This document shows positions 1 through 5,342 of a DNA stretch of 6,175 nt, piece after piece. The position numbers and the translations under genes are program-made. The notes under the pieces are model-generated. The model was not told where the DNA came from, ran no database searches, and worked only from the letters and a program-made list of their open reading frames with translations. This stretch comes from an uncultured Bacillota bacterium (lineage in GTDB: Bacteria; Bacillota; Clostridia; Peptostreptococcales; Anaerovoracaceae), in contig CAMPBN010000072.1 in NCBI GenBank assembly GCA_946638265.1, forward strand, positions 1 to 6,175. The letters are read 5' to 3'. Numbering within the stretch: the stretch's first letter is position 1; every line of letters starts with the position of its first letter.

Positions 1-168
1 CTCATGACGACTGATATATCTGTGTCATTAGTTTGCCAGCCGCTTACATCTAAAACCTCTGAATTAAAATATTTAATAGTCTCTGCTATAACTGCTCTTG
101 ACAGGGGGATGCTATTTAAGGCACTCGAATGGACTTTGGTATATGCGAGCCAGGCTGTAGCACTGGTA
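1..168 (-). other. Unidentified AT-richer open frame at the left edge, fused to the broken permease
   Basis: On the minus strand, bases 168 to 1 contain a stop-free frame that differs from the upstream permease frame. It reads as a hydrophilic, protein-like sequence, with stretches such as AWLAYTKVHSSALNS, RAVIAETIKYFNSEVLDV and SGWQTNDTDISVVM. It lacks the alternating membrane helices an ABC permease should have here. By hand count the first 120 bases are about 38% GC, lower than the genes to the right. I do not recognise the family. It may be the end of a gene brought in by insertion or deletion, or the product of a wrong assembly join. The frame has no start codon of its own that I can defend and it runs off the window. 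The opposite strand is also open here, so the coding strand is not certain. Confidence 0.3.
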
Positions 169-381
169 ACCGATGACAAATCCCAGGATGATCCTGCCCG
201 TGGAATGTCCGATGGAGAGCCAGAATCCGGCTGTTCCAAGCATAGCAAAAAGCGCCTTCAGCGCAGCCAAAGGCGTTGGCAAAAGAATAGGCTGATCCAG
301 GATCATGCTTGCCAGCTGCCACAGGAGCAGCCAGCAGCAAAGCGCCCATATCCTGATTTTGTCGGAATCTTTTCTTTTCAT
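112..381 (-). CDS. ABC transporter permease (NitT/TauT/SsuC type), N-terminal fragment, disrupted
   Basis: This is the inner-membrane permease that would form the channel for the binding protein encoded just upstream. Residues 1-71 look genuine: a short basic N-terminus (MKRKDSDK), a first membrane segment at about 11-27, then the LPTPLAALKAL motif typical of SsuC/TauC-like permeases (the 'P-P' segment after helix 1), and the start of the next helix around GRIILGFVIG. After G71 (about base 169) the remaining 18 residues, up to the stop at 112, do not resemble the family, which normally runs to about 250-270 residues. The conserved EAA loop is absent. The ATG at 381-379 lies 3 bp after the stop of the binding-protein gene, so translation is probably coupled. 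No strong ribosome binding site is visible inside the upstream gene end. The permease is probably non-functional as it stands, or interrupted by an assembly error. The family assignment is confident for the N-terminus only. Confidence 0.65.
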   Translation of the reverse strand: MKRKDSDKIRIWALCCWLLLWQLASMILDQPILLPTPLAALKALFAMLGTAGFWLSIGHSTGRIILGFVIGYQCYSLARIYQSPFECLK

Positions 382-384
382 AAG

Positions 385-1422
385 CTATTTCTTGAAATAG
401 AAGTTTTCACCCGGCAGCGCGCCGCCAAGTGAAGCCGGATTTGCTCTGTAGAGTACTTCCAGATAACCCGCCAGCATATTGTTCATTTCCTCGCCGGTGA
501 TGCAGACGATATTGCAGTAAGGGATGGCTTTTTTAGCGATATTGCTGTCCACAATCCCCAGATCGCCGATGATTTCTGACGCCTCATCGATATTCCCGTT
601 TACAAATTCCACCGATGCAGCATAGTCTTTGAGGAAGCTGTCAACCTGTGCAGTCTTTCCTTCGATATTGCCGGCACGTGCGATGATCACTCCGGTGATG
701 AGCGAAGATTCGATGTCCAGCTTGTCCCATTCCTTGGTCAGATCCAGACCAATCTTCAGATTGTCTACTTTGTTCTGGGCCACAGTGACGAAAGGCTGTG
801 GCAACATTGCGACTGCGGCTTTGCCGGAGGCGAGGGCGGCTACGCATTCCGCATGCTCGCTTTTCCAGTCGATAGTCACATCTTTATCGGGAACAAGTCC
901 GTTTTCGGTCAGGATGTAATTCAGCGCATATTCAGGTGTGGAGCCCTTGCCGGAGGCAACGATCTCTTTGCCTTTCAGGTCGCTCACTGCGTGGACGCTG
1001 TCATCATTATCCACTATATAGAGGACGCCCAAAGTGTTCACTGCCAGGGCTCTCACATCTCCTCCGGTTTTTTGGTAGAGGACCGCTGCCAGGTTTGCCG
1101 GCACGCATATCATATCCAGCTCACCCTTGATAAAAGCCGGTGTCAGCTCGTCCGGAGAACCGGCCAGAGTGAAGGTATAATCATTCGAAAGGTTTGCAGT
1201 TGCTGACTCATCGCCTGATTGCGATGCTTCCGCATCATGGATCAGCTTTGCCAGTCCCATGGAAGTGGGACCTTTCAGAGCGCCTATATTAAACGAGGCG
1301 GGCGCTGCTGTCGCCTCTTCTTTTTCCTTCTTTATGCTGCAGGCTGCCAATACAGCCAGAGCCAGTGTGAGAATCAGAACTACGGAAAGAATCCTTGCCA
1401 CCGCAGAATAATCTCTTTTCAT
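385..1422 (-). CDS. ABC transporter substrate-binding lipoprotein, NMT1/THI5-like (NitT/TauT family)
   Basis: This is an extracytoplasmic solute-binding protein of 345 residues, the usual size for the family, lipid-anchored on the outer face of the membrane. Residues 1-28 form a lipoprotein signal: basic MKRDYSAVAR, a hydrophobic core, and the lipobox L25-A26-A27-C28. A charged Lys/Glu linker follows (about 30-36). The mature domain begins with FNIGALKGPTSMG (44-56), a motif seen in a subgroup of NMT1-like binding proteins. Other family-like segments are GELDMICVPANLA, VSDLKGKEIVASGKGSTPEY and ALASGKAAVAMLPQPFVTVA, matching the two-lobe periplasmic fold. The ligand cannot be deduced; relatives bind sulfonates, nitrate, thiamine precursors and other small organic compounds. 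The start is fixed by AGGAGG at 1438-1433, ten bases before the ATG, and by the signal peptide. The permease gene follows after 3 bp. No ATPase gene is visible, so it would lie further left or be missing. Confidence 0.88.
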   Translation of the reverse strand: MKRDYSAVARILSVVLILTLALAVLAACSIKKEKEEATAAPASFNIGALKGPTSMGLAKLIHDAEASQSGDESATANLSNDYTFTLAGSPDELTPAFIKGELDMICVPANLAAVLYQKTGGDVRALAVNTLGVLYIVDNDDSVHAVSDLKGKEIVASGKGSTPEYALNYILTENGLVPDKDVTIDWKSEHAECVAALASGKAAVAMLPQPFVTVAQNKVDNLKIGLDLTKEWDKLDIESSLITGVIIARAGNIEGKTAQVDSFLKDYAASVEFVNGNIDEASEIIGDLGIVDSNIAKKAIPYCNIVCITGEEMNNMLAGYLEVLYRANPASLGGALPGENFYFKK

Positions 1423-1432
1423 TTTGTTTAAG

Positions 1433-1438
1433 CCTCCT
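1433..1438 (-). promoter_or_regulatory. Ribosome binding site of the binding-protein gene
   Basis: A perfect AGGAGG on the minus strand, ten bases upstream of the ATG at 1422-1420. It settles the start codon. Confidence 0.85.
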
Positions 1439-1496
1439 ACTTTATCTCGCTAAGTCTGTCGGTAAATTTGCAATCGCCGACCTTTTTAACACCAAT

Positions 1497-1525
1497 ATTA
1501 TAAGTCTCGAAATTTCAAAATACAA
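1497..1525 (-). promoter_or_regulatory. Sigma-A promoter of the ABC importer operon
   Basis: On the minus strand, a -35 box TTGTAT (1525-1520) and a perfect -10 box TATAAT (1502-1497) are separated by 17 bases. The transcript would start near 1490, leaving a leader of about 65 bases. The spacer contains the palindrome GAAATTTC (1509-1516). The leader contains GTCGG and CCGAC (1458-1462 and 1477-1481), which could pair as a 5-bp hairpin with a 14-base loop. Either could be a control site, but both are short enough to be chance. Confidence 0.7.
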
Positions 1526-1540
1526 GAGTCATAGAATAAG

Positions 1541-1665
1541 TCGGGTGCCCTGCCGGCGCGCCGCTGCGCTGCCAAAACTCTTGTTCGGTTCGTTGGACAT
1601 TGCCACCACTTCGGTCAGCACACGCGACGGTACCCGTGCCTGCACTCTGCGCAAGTTAAAACTCG
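1541..1665. other. GC-rich intergenic block of unknown nature
   Basis: This block lies between the two outward-facing promoters of the 1423-1792 intergenic region. It is clearly richer in GC than its AT-rich flanks and contains GGCGCGCC (within 1555-1565) and GGTACC palindromes. A plus-strand frame passes through it to a stop at 1694, but its translation resembles no protein I know and lacks a credible ribosome binding site. I see no tRNA, riboswitch or terminator. It could be a small intergenic repeat, a regulatory region or a gene remnant. Confidence 0.35.
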
Positions 1666-1686
1666 AAAAACAATCTCAGTCAATTG

Positions 1687-1715
1687 TTGAATAATATTTC
1701 GTGAAAGTATATAAT
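1687..1715 (+). promoter_or_regulatory. Sigma-A promoter of the hydrolase/exporter operon
   Basis: A -35 box TTGAAT (1687-1692) and a perfect -10 box TATAAT (1710-1715) are separated by 17 bases. The predicted transcript start is near 1722, giving a leader of about 70 bases before the ATG at 1793. That leader contains a compact hairpin at 1735-1749. Confidence 0.75.
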
Positions 1716-1734
1716 TTTAAGGGTAATATAAAGT

Positions 1735-1749
1735 CGGGAGACGCTCCCG
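1735..1749 (+). other. GC-rich hairpin in the leader of the hydrolase operon
   Basis: CGGGAG, a 3-base ACG loop and CTCCCG form a perfect 6-bp stem. There is no T-run after it, so it is not a classical intrinsic terminator. It may protect the 5' end of the mRNA or be a binding site. Its role is unknown. Confidence 0.45.
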
Positions 1750-1792
1750 CCAGACAGCGAAGAAGACCGGAGAAACGGAGAATTTTGGATTA

Positions 1793-2518
1793 ATGAGACT
1801 TAAAAATTTGAGCGATCGTATTTATTTCCTGGAAAGTGATGATGAGAAAGGACTTCCTGCTTTGGGATATATAAAGGGCGAAGTTTTCTCCATGATGGTA
1901 GATGCGGGGGCTACACCTGCCCATGCGGCACTTTTCATAGCGCATCTTGGCGAAAACGGCCTGCAGGAGCCGGTTTTTACGGTGGTAACGCACCACCACT
2001 GGGACCATGCTTATGGTCTTTCGGCATTGGAGACCATCTCTATTTCCTGCCGAAAGTGCGCCGAAAAGTTGCAAATGCTGAGCGACGGCGAATGGGACGA
2101 GGCTTTTTTGGAAAAACAGGTGAAGAACGAAGCGGTTTCGGTACTTACTTTGGACAATTTCAGAAAATGCTACCCGGACCTTTCGGAAATAGAAGTCTTT
2201 TCCACGGATATTGCATTTGACGGTGAGATGAATATGGATCTTGGCGGATGCCATGCAGTGGTGAAGCAGATTCCAAGCTCGCACAGCAGGGATTGCGTTG
2301 CGGTATATGTGCCTGAAGAAAAGGTCCTCTTTATAGGAGACGGTGCGGAAAGCGCTCATGTGGGCAGGAACATCGCTGACGACAGAGATGAGCTGATCGC
2401 TTTACAGAAGCTGCTCAGAAATCTGGATTTTACAAAATGCATCCGCAGCCACAAGGGCGTGATGAGCAAGGACGAAATCCTGCGTGACATCGCAGACCGT
2501 CTTTCAGAAGTGATTTAG
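1793..2518 (+). CDS. Metallo-beta-lactamase-fold metallohydrolase
   Basis: A 241-residue soluble cytoplasmic protein with no signal peptide and a full set of MBL metal ligands. The HxHxDH motif is at 67-72 (H67, H69, D71, H72 in THHHWDHAYG), a third histidine is H164 in SSHS, the bridging aspartate is D183 in FIGDGA, and the last histidine is H220 in RSHKG. This predicts a two-metal hydrolase active site. The fold covers glyoxalase II-like thioesterases, lactonases, phosphodiesterases and others; the region between the ligands gives no clear substrate. The ATG at 1793 has GGAG 12 bases upstream, which is long, but later Met codons (residues 34-35) would delete the first strands of the fold, so this start is preferred. 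The exporter gene follows after 23 bp, in the same direction and without a terminator, so the two form an operon. The fold is certain; the reaction is unknown. Confidence 0.88.
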   Translation: MRLKNLSDRIYFLESDDEKGLPALGYIKGEVFSMMVDAGATPAHAALFIAHLGENGLQEPVFTVVTHHHWDHAYGLSALETISISCRKCAEKLQMLSDGEWDEAFLEKQVKNEAVSVLTLDNFRKCYPDLSEIEVFSTDIAFDGEMNMDLGGCHAVVKQIPSSHSRDCVAVYVPEEKVLFIGDGAESAHVGRNIADDRDELIALQKLLRNLDFTKCIRSHKGVMSKDEILRDIADRLSEVI

Positions 2519-2541
2519 AAGAGATTTAAAGGAGAAAATAT

Positions 2542-3024
2542 TTGATAAACAGTTTGTTTGAGACTTTGGCCGGAATCGATCCGGCCTTAGCAGTTTTTAT
2601 AGTATCCATGCTGCCGGGCATCGAGCTCAGAGGCGGCGTGCCTCTGGGCGTAGCTTTTGGCATGAACTGGTTTGAAGTTTGCGGCATCAGCCTGCTCGGA
2701 AACCTTCTGCCGATCCCGCTGGTCATCGTATTCGGGCGCTATGTGGCGAGGTGGCTGGAAAATGCGGGAGTTTTTGCAGACCAGATCGGCTCTTACAAAG
2801 CAAAAGTGATGAGCAAATCAGGCTACATCCAGAAATACGGCCCGTGGGGGCTGATGCTCTTTGTGGGCATTCCAATACCCGGCACGGGAGTCTGGACCGG
2901 AGCCATCCTGGCGCTTATCATGAACCTCAGAATGAAAAAAGCTATTCCGGCCATGGTGCTGGGCATGTTGATAGCATGCGTTATTATGGCACTAGGCTCT
3001 TTCGGAATAGCCGGCATGATATAA
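2542..3024 (+). CDS. Small multi-drug export family integral membrane protein (PF06695/COG2426 type)
   Basis: A 160-residue, very hydrophobic membrane protein of the family annotated as 'putative small multi-drug export protein'. The annotation is historical and a real transport substrate is not well established. Visible family motifs are LPGIELRGGVPLG (24-36) and PIPGTGVWTGA (111-121), which may be re-entrant or helix-capping segments. Membrane segments lie at about 15-35, 43-66, 102-126 and 134-158, with a cytoplasmic-looking charged stretch at 67-100. Translation starts at TTG (2542-2544), supported by GGAG at 2531-2534 with 7-base spacing; no ATG is available near the expected N-terminus. 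It sits 23 bp after the MBL-fold hydrolase and ends directly in the terminator stem. The pairing with a hydrolase suggests joint use, but nothing shows the shared substrate. Confidence 0.85.
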   Translation: MINSLFETLAGIDPALAVFIVSMLPGIELRGGVPLGVAFGMNWFEVCGISLLGNLLPIPLVIVFGRYVARWLENAGVFADQIGSYKAKVMSKSGYIQKYGPWGLMLFVGIPIPGTGVWTGAILALIMNLRMKKAIPAMVLGMLIACVIMALGSFGIAGMI

Positions 3025-3060
3025 AAAATCCCTTGCAGGAAGTGCTGCAAAGGATTTTTT
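3023..3060. terminator. Bidirectional intrinsic terminator between the convergent exporter and cyuA genes
   Basis: The stem has TTGCAG (3033-3038) pairing with CTGCAA (3045-3050) around the loop GAAGTG. After one C/A mismatch it continues with ATCC/GGAT and an A-run/T-run. T-runs are present in both directions, so it can end the hydrolase/exporter transcript on the plus strand and the cyuA transcript on the minus strand. The exporter stop codon is built into the A-rich arm. Confidence 0.85.
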
Positions 3061-3093
3061 ATTTGTAATTTTGTAAGGAATTTATTCACATTT

Positions 3094-4383
3094 TTAACAA
3101 GTGGTTTTGTCTATGTCTCCCAGCATCAGGTGGAGAATTTCGACGTCGGTTTCTTTCATACCGTCTCTGCCTACCAGGCCGATGTTGAGGATGGTTTCTT
3201 CGATGTCATCTTCCACCAGGCCTTCGCCTGCGGAGAAGTGTCTGTGCTTGGCAGCCATGCGGTCTGCCAGGAATGCGGCATCCAGGCCGGCAGCAATCTT
3301 GGCTGCACAGGAAGCCTTGGCACCGTCACAAACAACACCGCTGACATTGCCGAGAGTGTTGGTGATGGTGTAGCAGATCTCTTCGTAAGATCCGCCTCTC
3401 ATATATGTAACGGCAGCGCCCACTGCAGTGGCAGCGGAGATAGCGCCGCAAAATGCGGAAAGCTTGCCGATGTGGCGTTTGATGTTGATGGCCACCAGAT
3501 TGGAAACGCAAAGCGCACGGTAGAGTTCGTCGCGTGTCAGGCTCAGTTCCTTGGCGTATTCCACTACAGGCACTGTAACGGTGATGCCCTGGTTGCCGCT
3601 GCCGGAATTGATCACTACCGGCATGCAGCTGCCTGCCATACGGGCGTCAGAACCTGCTGCCGCCTTAGCTCTGGCTCTTACCTTGATGTCATCACCGTAG
3701 GATTCCATGATGGTCTTGCCTACGCATGCACCGTAGCAGTTGGTCAGACCCTCTTCTGCGATTTCGCAATTTACTTTAATCTGGTAGTCGAGGATGTCCG
3801 TGATTTCGGAAATGTCGGCATTCTTTGCAAAATCCAGAATGCCTTTGATGCTCAGAAGCTTCTTTTTGCCTTCGAGCGTGTCGTCTTCCTTTTCCACTGC
3901 CGTATCCACCAGCACCTGATCTCCGTGTTTCATGAAGACGATGTTGGTATGGCCGTCTCTTACGATTACTTCGGAGCTGTCACTGCCCTTGGTAGCGACA
4001 ACGCGGATGAAGAGATTGCTTTCTCCTTCCTCAAGCATGCATTTGCAATAGTCGGTCTTGAGGAGCTCCTTGGTCTTGGCGATATCTGCGGGAGTGACCG
4101 CACTCAGGATTTCCAGCTTGGCTTCTGCCTTCCCACAGGCTGCACCAAGGATAGCGGCGGCATCTATACCCCTCATGCCGTCGGAATTCGGAACGATAAC
4201 GCCTTTTACATTCTTAACAATATTTCCGCTGCACCAAACGTCCAGGTGGTCCGGGAAACCGCCGAGAAGTGAGGCAGCCTGTCCTGCCGCAAATGCCACC
4301 GCACCCGGCTCGGTACAGCCCAATGCCGGCACCAGCTCAGCTTTCAGAATGTCAATATACGCTCTGCAAATCTTTTCATCCAT
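3094..4383 (-). CDS. cyuA: L-cysteine desulfidase (CyuA / UPF0597, serine dehydratase alpha-like)
   Basis: The predicted enzyme is cytoplasmic, uses an iron-sulfur cluster, and splits L-cysteine into pyruvate, hydrogen sulfide and ammonia. Its 429 residues are a normal full length. Family marks are LVPALGCTEPGAVA (17-30), with C23 at the position of the catalytic cysteine of the family; the SGNIVKN and VPNSDGMRG segments (52-72); and SGSGNQGI with the following PVV (260-274). Three cysteines near the C-terminus, C312 (SAFCGAI), C352 (VVCDGAK) and C359 (ASCAAKI), fit the cluster ligands described for characterised members. The start ATG at 4383 has GGAGGAG six bases upstream (4396-4390). It is divergent from a GntR regulator and ends at a shared terminator. 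Family assignment is strong. The substrate is inferred, since L-serine dehydratases share this domain and some UPF0597 members are not characterised. Confidence 0.88.
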   Translation of the reverse strand: MDEKICRAYIDILKAELVPALGCTEPGAVAFAAGQAASLLGGFPDHLDVWCSGNIVKNVKGVIVPNSDGMRGIDAAAILGAACGKAEAKLEILSAVTPADIAKTKELLKTDYCKCMLEEGESNLFIRVVATKGSDSSEVIVRDGHTNIVFMKHGDQVLVDTAVEKEDDTLEGKKKLLSIKGILDFAKNADISEITDILDYQIKVNCEIAEEGLTNCYGACVGKTIMESYGDDIKVRARAKAAAGSDARMAGSCMPVVINSGSGNQGITVTVPVVEYAKELSLTRDELYRALCVSNLVAINIKRHIGKLSAFCGAISAATAVGAAVTYMRGGSYEEICYTITNTLGNVSGVVCDGAKASCAAKIAAGLDAAFLADRMAAKHRHFSAGEGLVEDDIEETILNIGLVGRDGMKETDVEILHLMLGDIDKTTC

Positions 4384-4389
4384 CTTAAT

Positions 4390-4396
4390 CTCCTCC
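4390..4396 (-). promoter_or_regulatory. Ribosome binding site of cyuA
   Basis: GGAGGAG on the minus strand, six bases before the ATG at 4383-4381. It supports this start for cyuA. Confidence 0.85.
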
Positions 4397-4441
4397 GAAA
4401 TAGTTCGAATTTATTTTTTAACCCCTTTTGAAACGGATAGA

Positions 4442-4471
4442 TGGCACAATATGCCACAATATGCCACCCTC
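4442..4471. repeat. Three tandem 10-bp repeats with an inverted repeat in the cyuA leader (candidate operator)
   Basis: TGGCACAATA, TGCCACAATA and TGCCACCCTC follow one another directly; the third copy is degenerate in its second half. The first and second units also form the inverted repeat TGGCA-N5-TGCCA (4442-4456). The 10-bp period puts the units on the same face of the helix. They lie about 10-35 bases downstream of the predicted cyuA start, where a bound repressor would block transcription. In RNA the same bases can form alternative hairpins. The GntR regulator encoded next door is the obvious candidate to bind here, by inference only. Confidence 0.5.
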
Positions 4472-4472
4472 T

Positions 4473-4478
4473 GTATAC
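4473..4478. promoter_or_regulatory. GTATAC palindrome at the cyuA transcription start
   Basis: On the minus strand the context is TGGTATACAG, overlapping the predicted +1 of cyuA (near 4477). FadR-type GntR proteins favour sites with GT and AC half-sites around a short centre, and this fits loosely. Six-base palindromes are common, so the call is tentative. Confidence 0.35.
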
Positions 4479-4483
4479 CACTA

Positions 4484-4512
4484 ATCATATCAGAGAGAAT
4501 ATTAGATGTCAA
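4484..4512 (-). promoter_or_regulatory. Near-consensus sigma-A promoter of cyuA
   Basis: On the minus strand, a perfect -35 box TTGACA (4512-4507), 17 bases, then the -10 box TATGAT (4489-4484). This is the best promoter in the window and should be strong unless repressed, which fits the operator-like sequences directly downstream. The leader is about 93 bases. Confidence 0.85.
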
Positions 4513-4578
4513 CACAGAAAGAAGGCGGTAATACAAAATTTAAACATACGAAAATGCGAAAAAAGCAAAATTCAAACG

Positions 4579-4596
4579 TGCAAAAACGCTTTTGCA
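4579..4596. promoter_or_regulatory. Perfect 7-bp inverted repeat over the gntR -35 region (candidate operator)
   Basis: TGCAAAA, a 4-base ACGC centre and TTTTGCA. It overlaps the -35 element of the gntR promoter, a typical position for autorepression. It has no T-run suited to termination for either gene. It does not resemble the repeats in the cyuA leader, so it may be read by a different protein. Confidence 0.45.
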
Positions 4597-4620
4597 GGGG
4601 ACGCTCTTTTATGTTAGAAT
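4592..4620 (+). promoter_or_regulatory. Extended -10 promoter of the gntR regulator gene
   Basis: The -10 box TAGAAT (4615-4620) is preceded by TG one base away (4612-4613), forming an extended -10. A weak -35 TTGCAG (4592-4597) stands 17 bases upstream. Transcription would start near 4627. Confidence 0.6.
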
Positions 4621-4626
4621 TAGGGC

Positions 4627-4674
4627 ATGACTAAAGGGCTCCGCACGGGCGGGGCGACGGAGGTAGGACCATGA
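4627..4674 (+). CDS. Possible 15-codon leader ORF overlapping the gntR start
   Basis: An ATG at 4627 opens a 15-codon frame (MTKGLRTGGATEVGP) whose TGA stop overlaps the gntR ATG as ATGA, in another frame. The ATG falls at or next to the predicted transcript start, so it could be translated leaderless; no ribosome binding site precedes it. A 7-bp hairpin (GCTCCGC, loop ACGG, GCGGGGC; 4638-4655) lies inside it, just before the gntR ribosome binding site. It could affect gntR translation by coupling, or it may be chance. Confidence 0.2.
   Translation: MTKGLRTGGATEVGP
4659..4663 (+). promoter_or_regulatory. Ribosome binding site of the gntR regulator gene
   Basis: GGAGG, seven bases before the ATG at 4671. 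It supports that start over later in-frame Met codons. Confidence 0.8.
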
Positions 4675-5342
4675 AAGAAACAGCGCGCGAAACCGCACAG
4701 TTTATCGCAGGCCTGGCAGGGCACAGAGAGGGGGCTTCCCTCAAAGACAAGATATATTTTGAGATTTTCAGAAGCATCATCAGCGGCGAGCTGGGCAGCA
4801 GTATCATCAGTGAGAAAGCGCTGGTTGAGAAATACAATGTCAGCCGTGCGCCGGTAAGAGAAGCATTGGTGCAGCTTTGCGGAGAAGGCGTGCTGCAGAG
4901 TATGCCGCGCTACGGCTACCAGGTGGTCCAGCTTTCCAAATCCGACATCGAAGACATACTTCGTTTTCGCGTGGTTTTGGAAGGCGGCTCCTTCAAAGAG
5001 CATGTCCATGACATAACGGACGAGCAGATAAAAGAATTGGAAAAGATCGATAAGCTCTGCACAGAGATGCAGGAAGATTTCTGGAAGCATTGGGCGTACA
5101 ATGTCCAGTTCCATCTGACGCTTATGAGCTTTTGCGGAAATAAATTTTCCTATGAGATGCTGGAAAAATCCATGCAGACTCTGACCCGCGCATATGCGCA
5201 GTTTTATTGGGACAGATGGAACAAGACAGAGTTCCCGAAGGACACCAAGTTCCACACAGGCATTATCAATTGCCTTAAGAAAAAAGATACGGAAGGGGCA
5301 ATTCACTTCCTCAAAGAAGACATAAGCGATTTCGGCCGTTAA
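4671..5342 (+). CDS. GntR-family transcriptional regulator with FCD ligand-binding domain
   Basis: A 223-residue DNA-binding regulator of the FadR subfamily, of usual length. Residues about 24-88 form the winged helix: SEKALVEKYNVSRAPVREAL (47-66) is the classic GntR recognition region and MPRYGYQVV (78-86) is the wing. Residues about 92-220 form the all-helical FCD effector domain. Of the metal-ligand positions in FCD proteins, H148 (NVQFHLTL) and H195 (KFHTGII) are visible, but the usual aspartate four residues before the first histidine is N144, and I cannot place the third histidine. Metal or ligand binding may therefore differ. It is divergent from cyuA across a 287-bp region with operator-like repeats, so it most likely controls cyuA and perhaps itself. 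The effector could be cysteine or a sulfur compound; this is inferred from context alone. Its stop overlaps the stop of a minus-strand frame. Confidence 0.9.
   Translation: MKETARETAQFIAGLAGHREGASLKDKIYFEIFRSIISGELGSSIISEKALVEKYNVSRAPVREALVQLCGEGVLQSMPRYGYQVVQLSKSDIEDILRFRVVLEGGSFKEHVHDITDEQIKELEKIDKLCTEMQEDFWKHWAYNVQFHLTLMSFCGNKFSYEMLEKSMQTLTRAYAQFYWDRWNKTEFPKDTKFHTGIINCLKKKDTEGAIHFLKEDISDFGR

Noticed and set aside
4..432. A 142-residue plus-strand frame at the left edge
   Set aside because: It overlaps the recognisable permease N-terminus and the end of the binding-protein gene on the other strand. Its translation from about base 170 onward is a low-quality Lys/Arg/Gln-rich shadow. Only its first 50 residues remain ambiguous.
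1458..1486. GTCGG/CCGAC followed by CTTTTT as a plus-strand terminator
   Set aside because: The stem is only 5 bp with a 14-base loop, and no plus-strand gene ends before it. It lies in the leader of the minus-strand binding-protein gene.
1395..1694. A plus-strand frame through the GC-rich intergenic block
   Set aside because: It starts inside the binding-protein signal peptide region on the other strand, lacks a ribosome binding site, and its sequence looks random.
1790..2359. A 189-residue minus-strand frame opposite the MBL-fold gene
   Set aside because: The plus-strand protein has all MBL ligands in order. The antisense translation is a composition-driven shadow.
3130..4272. A 380-residue plus-strand open frame antisense to cyuA
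   Set aside because: It lies entirely inside a well-recognised full-length enzyme gene on the other strand, has no ribosome binding site and resembles no family. It arises from the codon bias of cyuA.
4442..4471. The three 10-bp repeats as a CRISPR or minisatellite array
   Set aside because: The units are too short, have no spacers, and sit at a promoter. An operator is the better explanation.
4620..5306. A 228-residue minus-strand frame opposite the gntR gene
   Set aside because: The plus strand encodes a complete GntR/FCD protein with a promoter and ribosome binding site. The antisense frame has neither.
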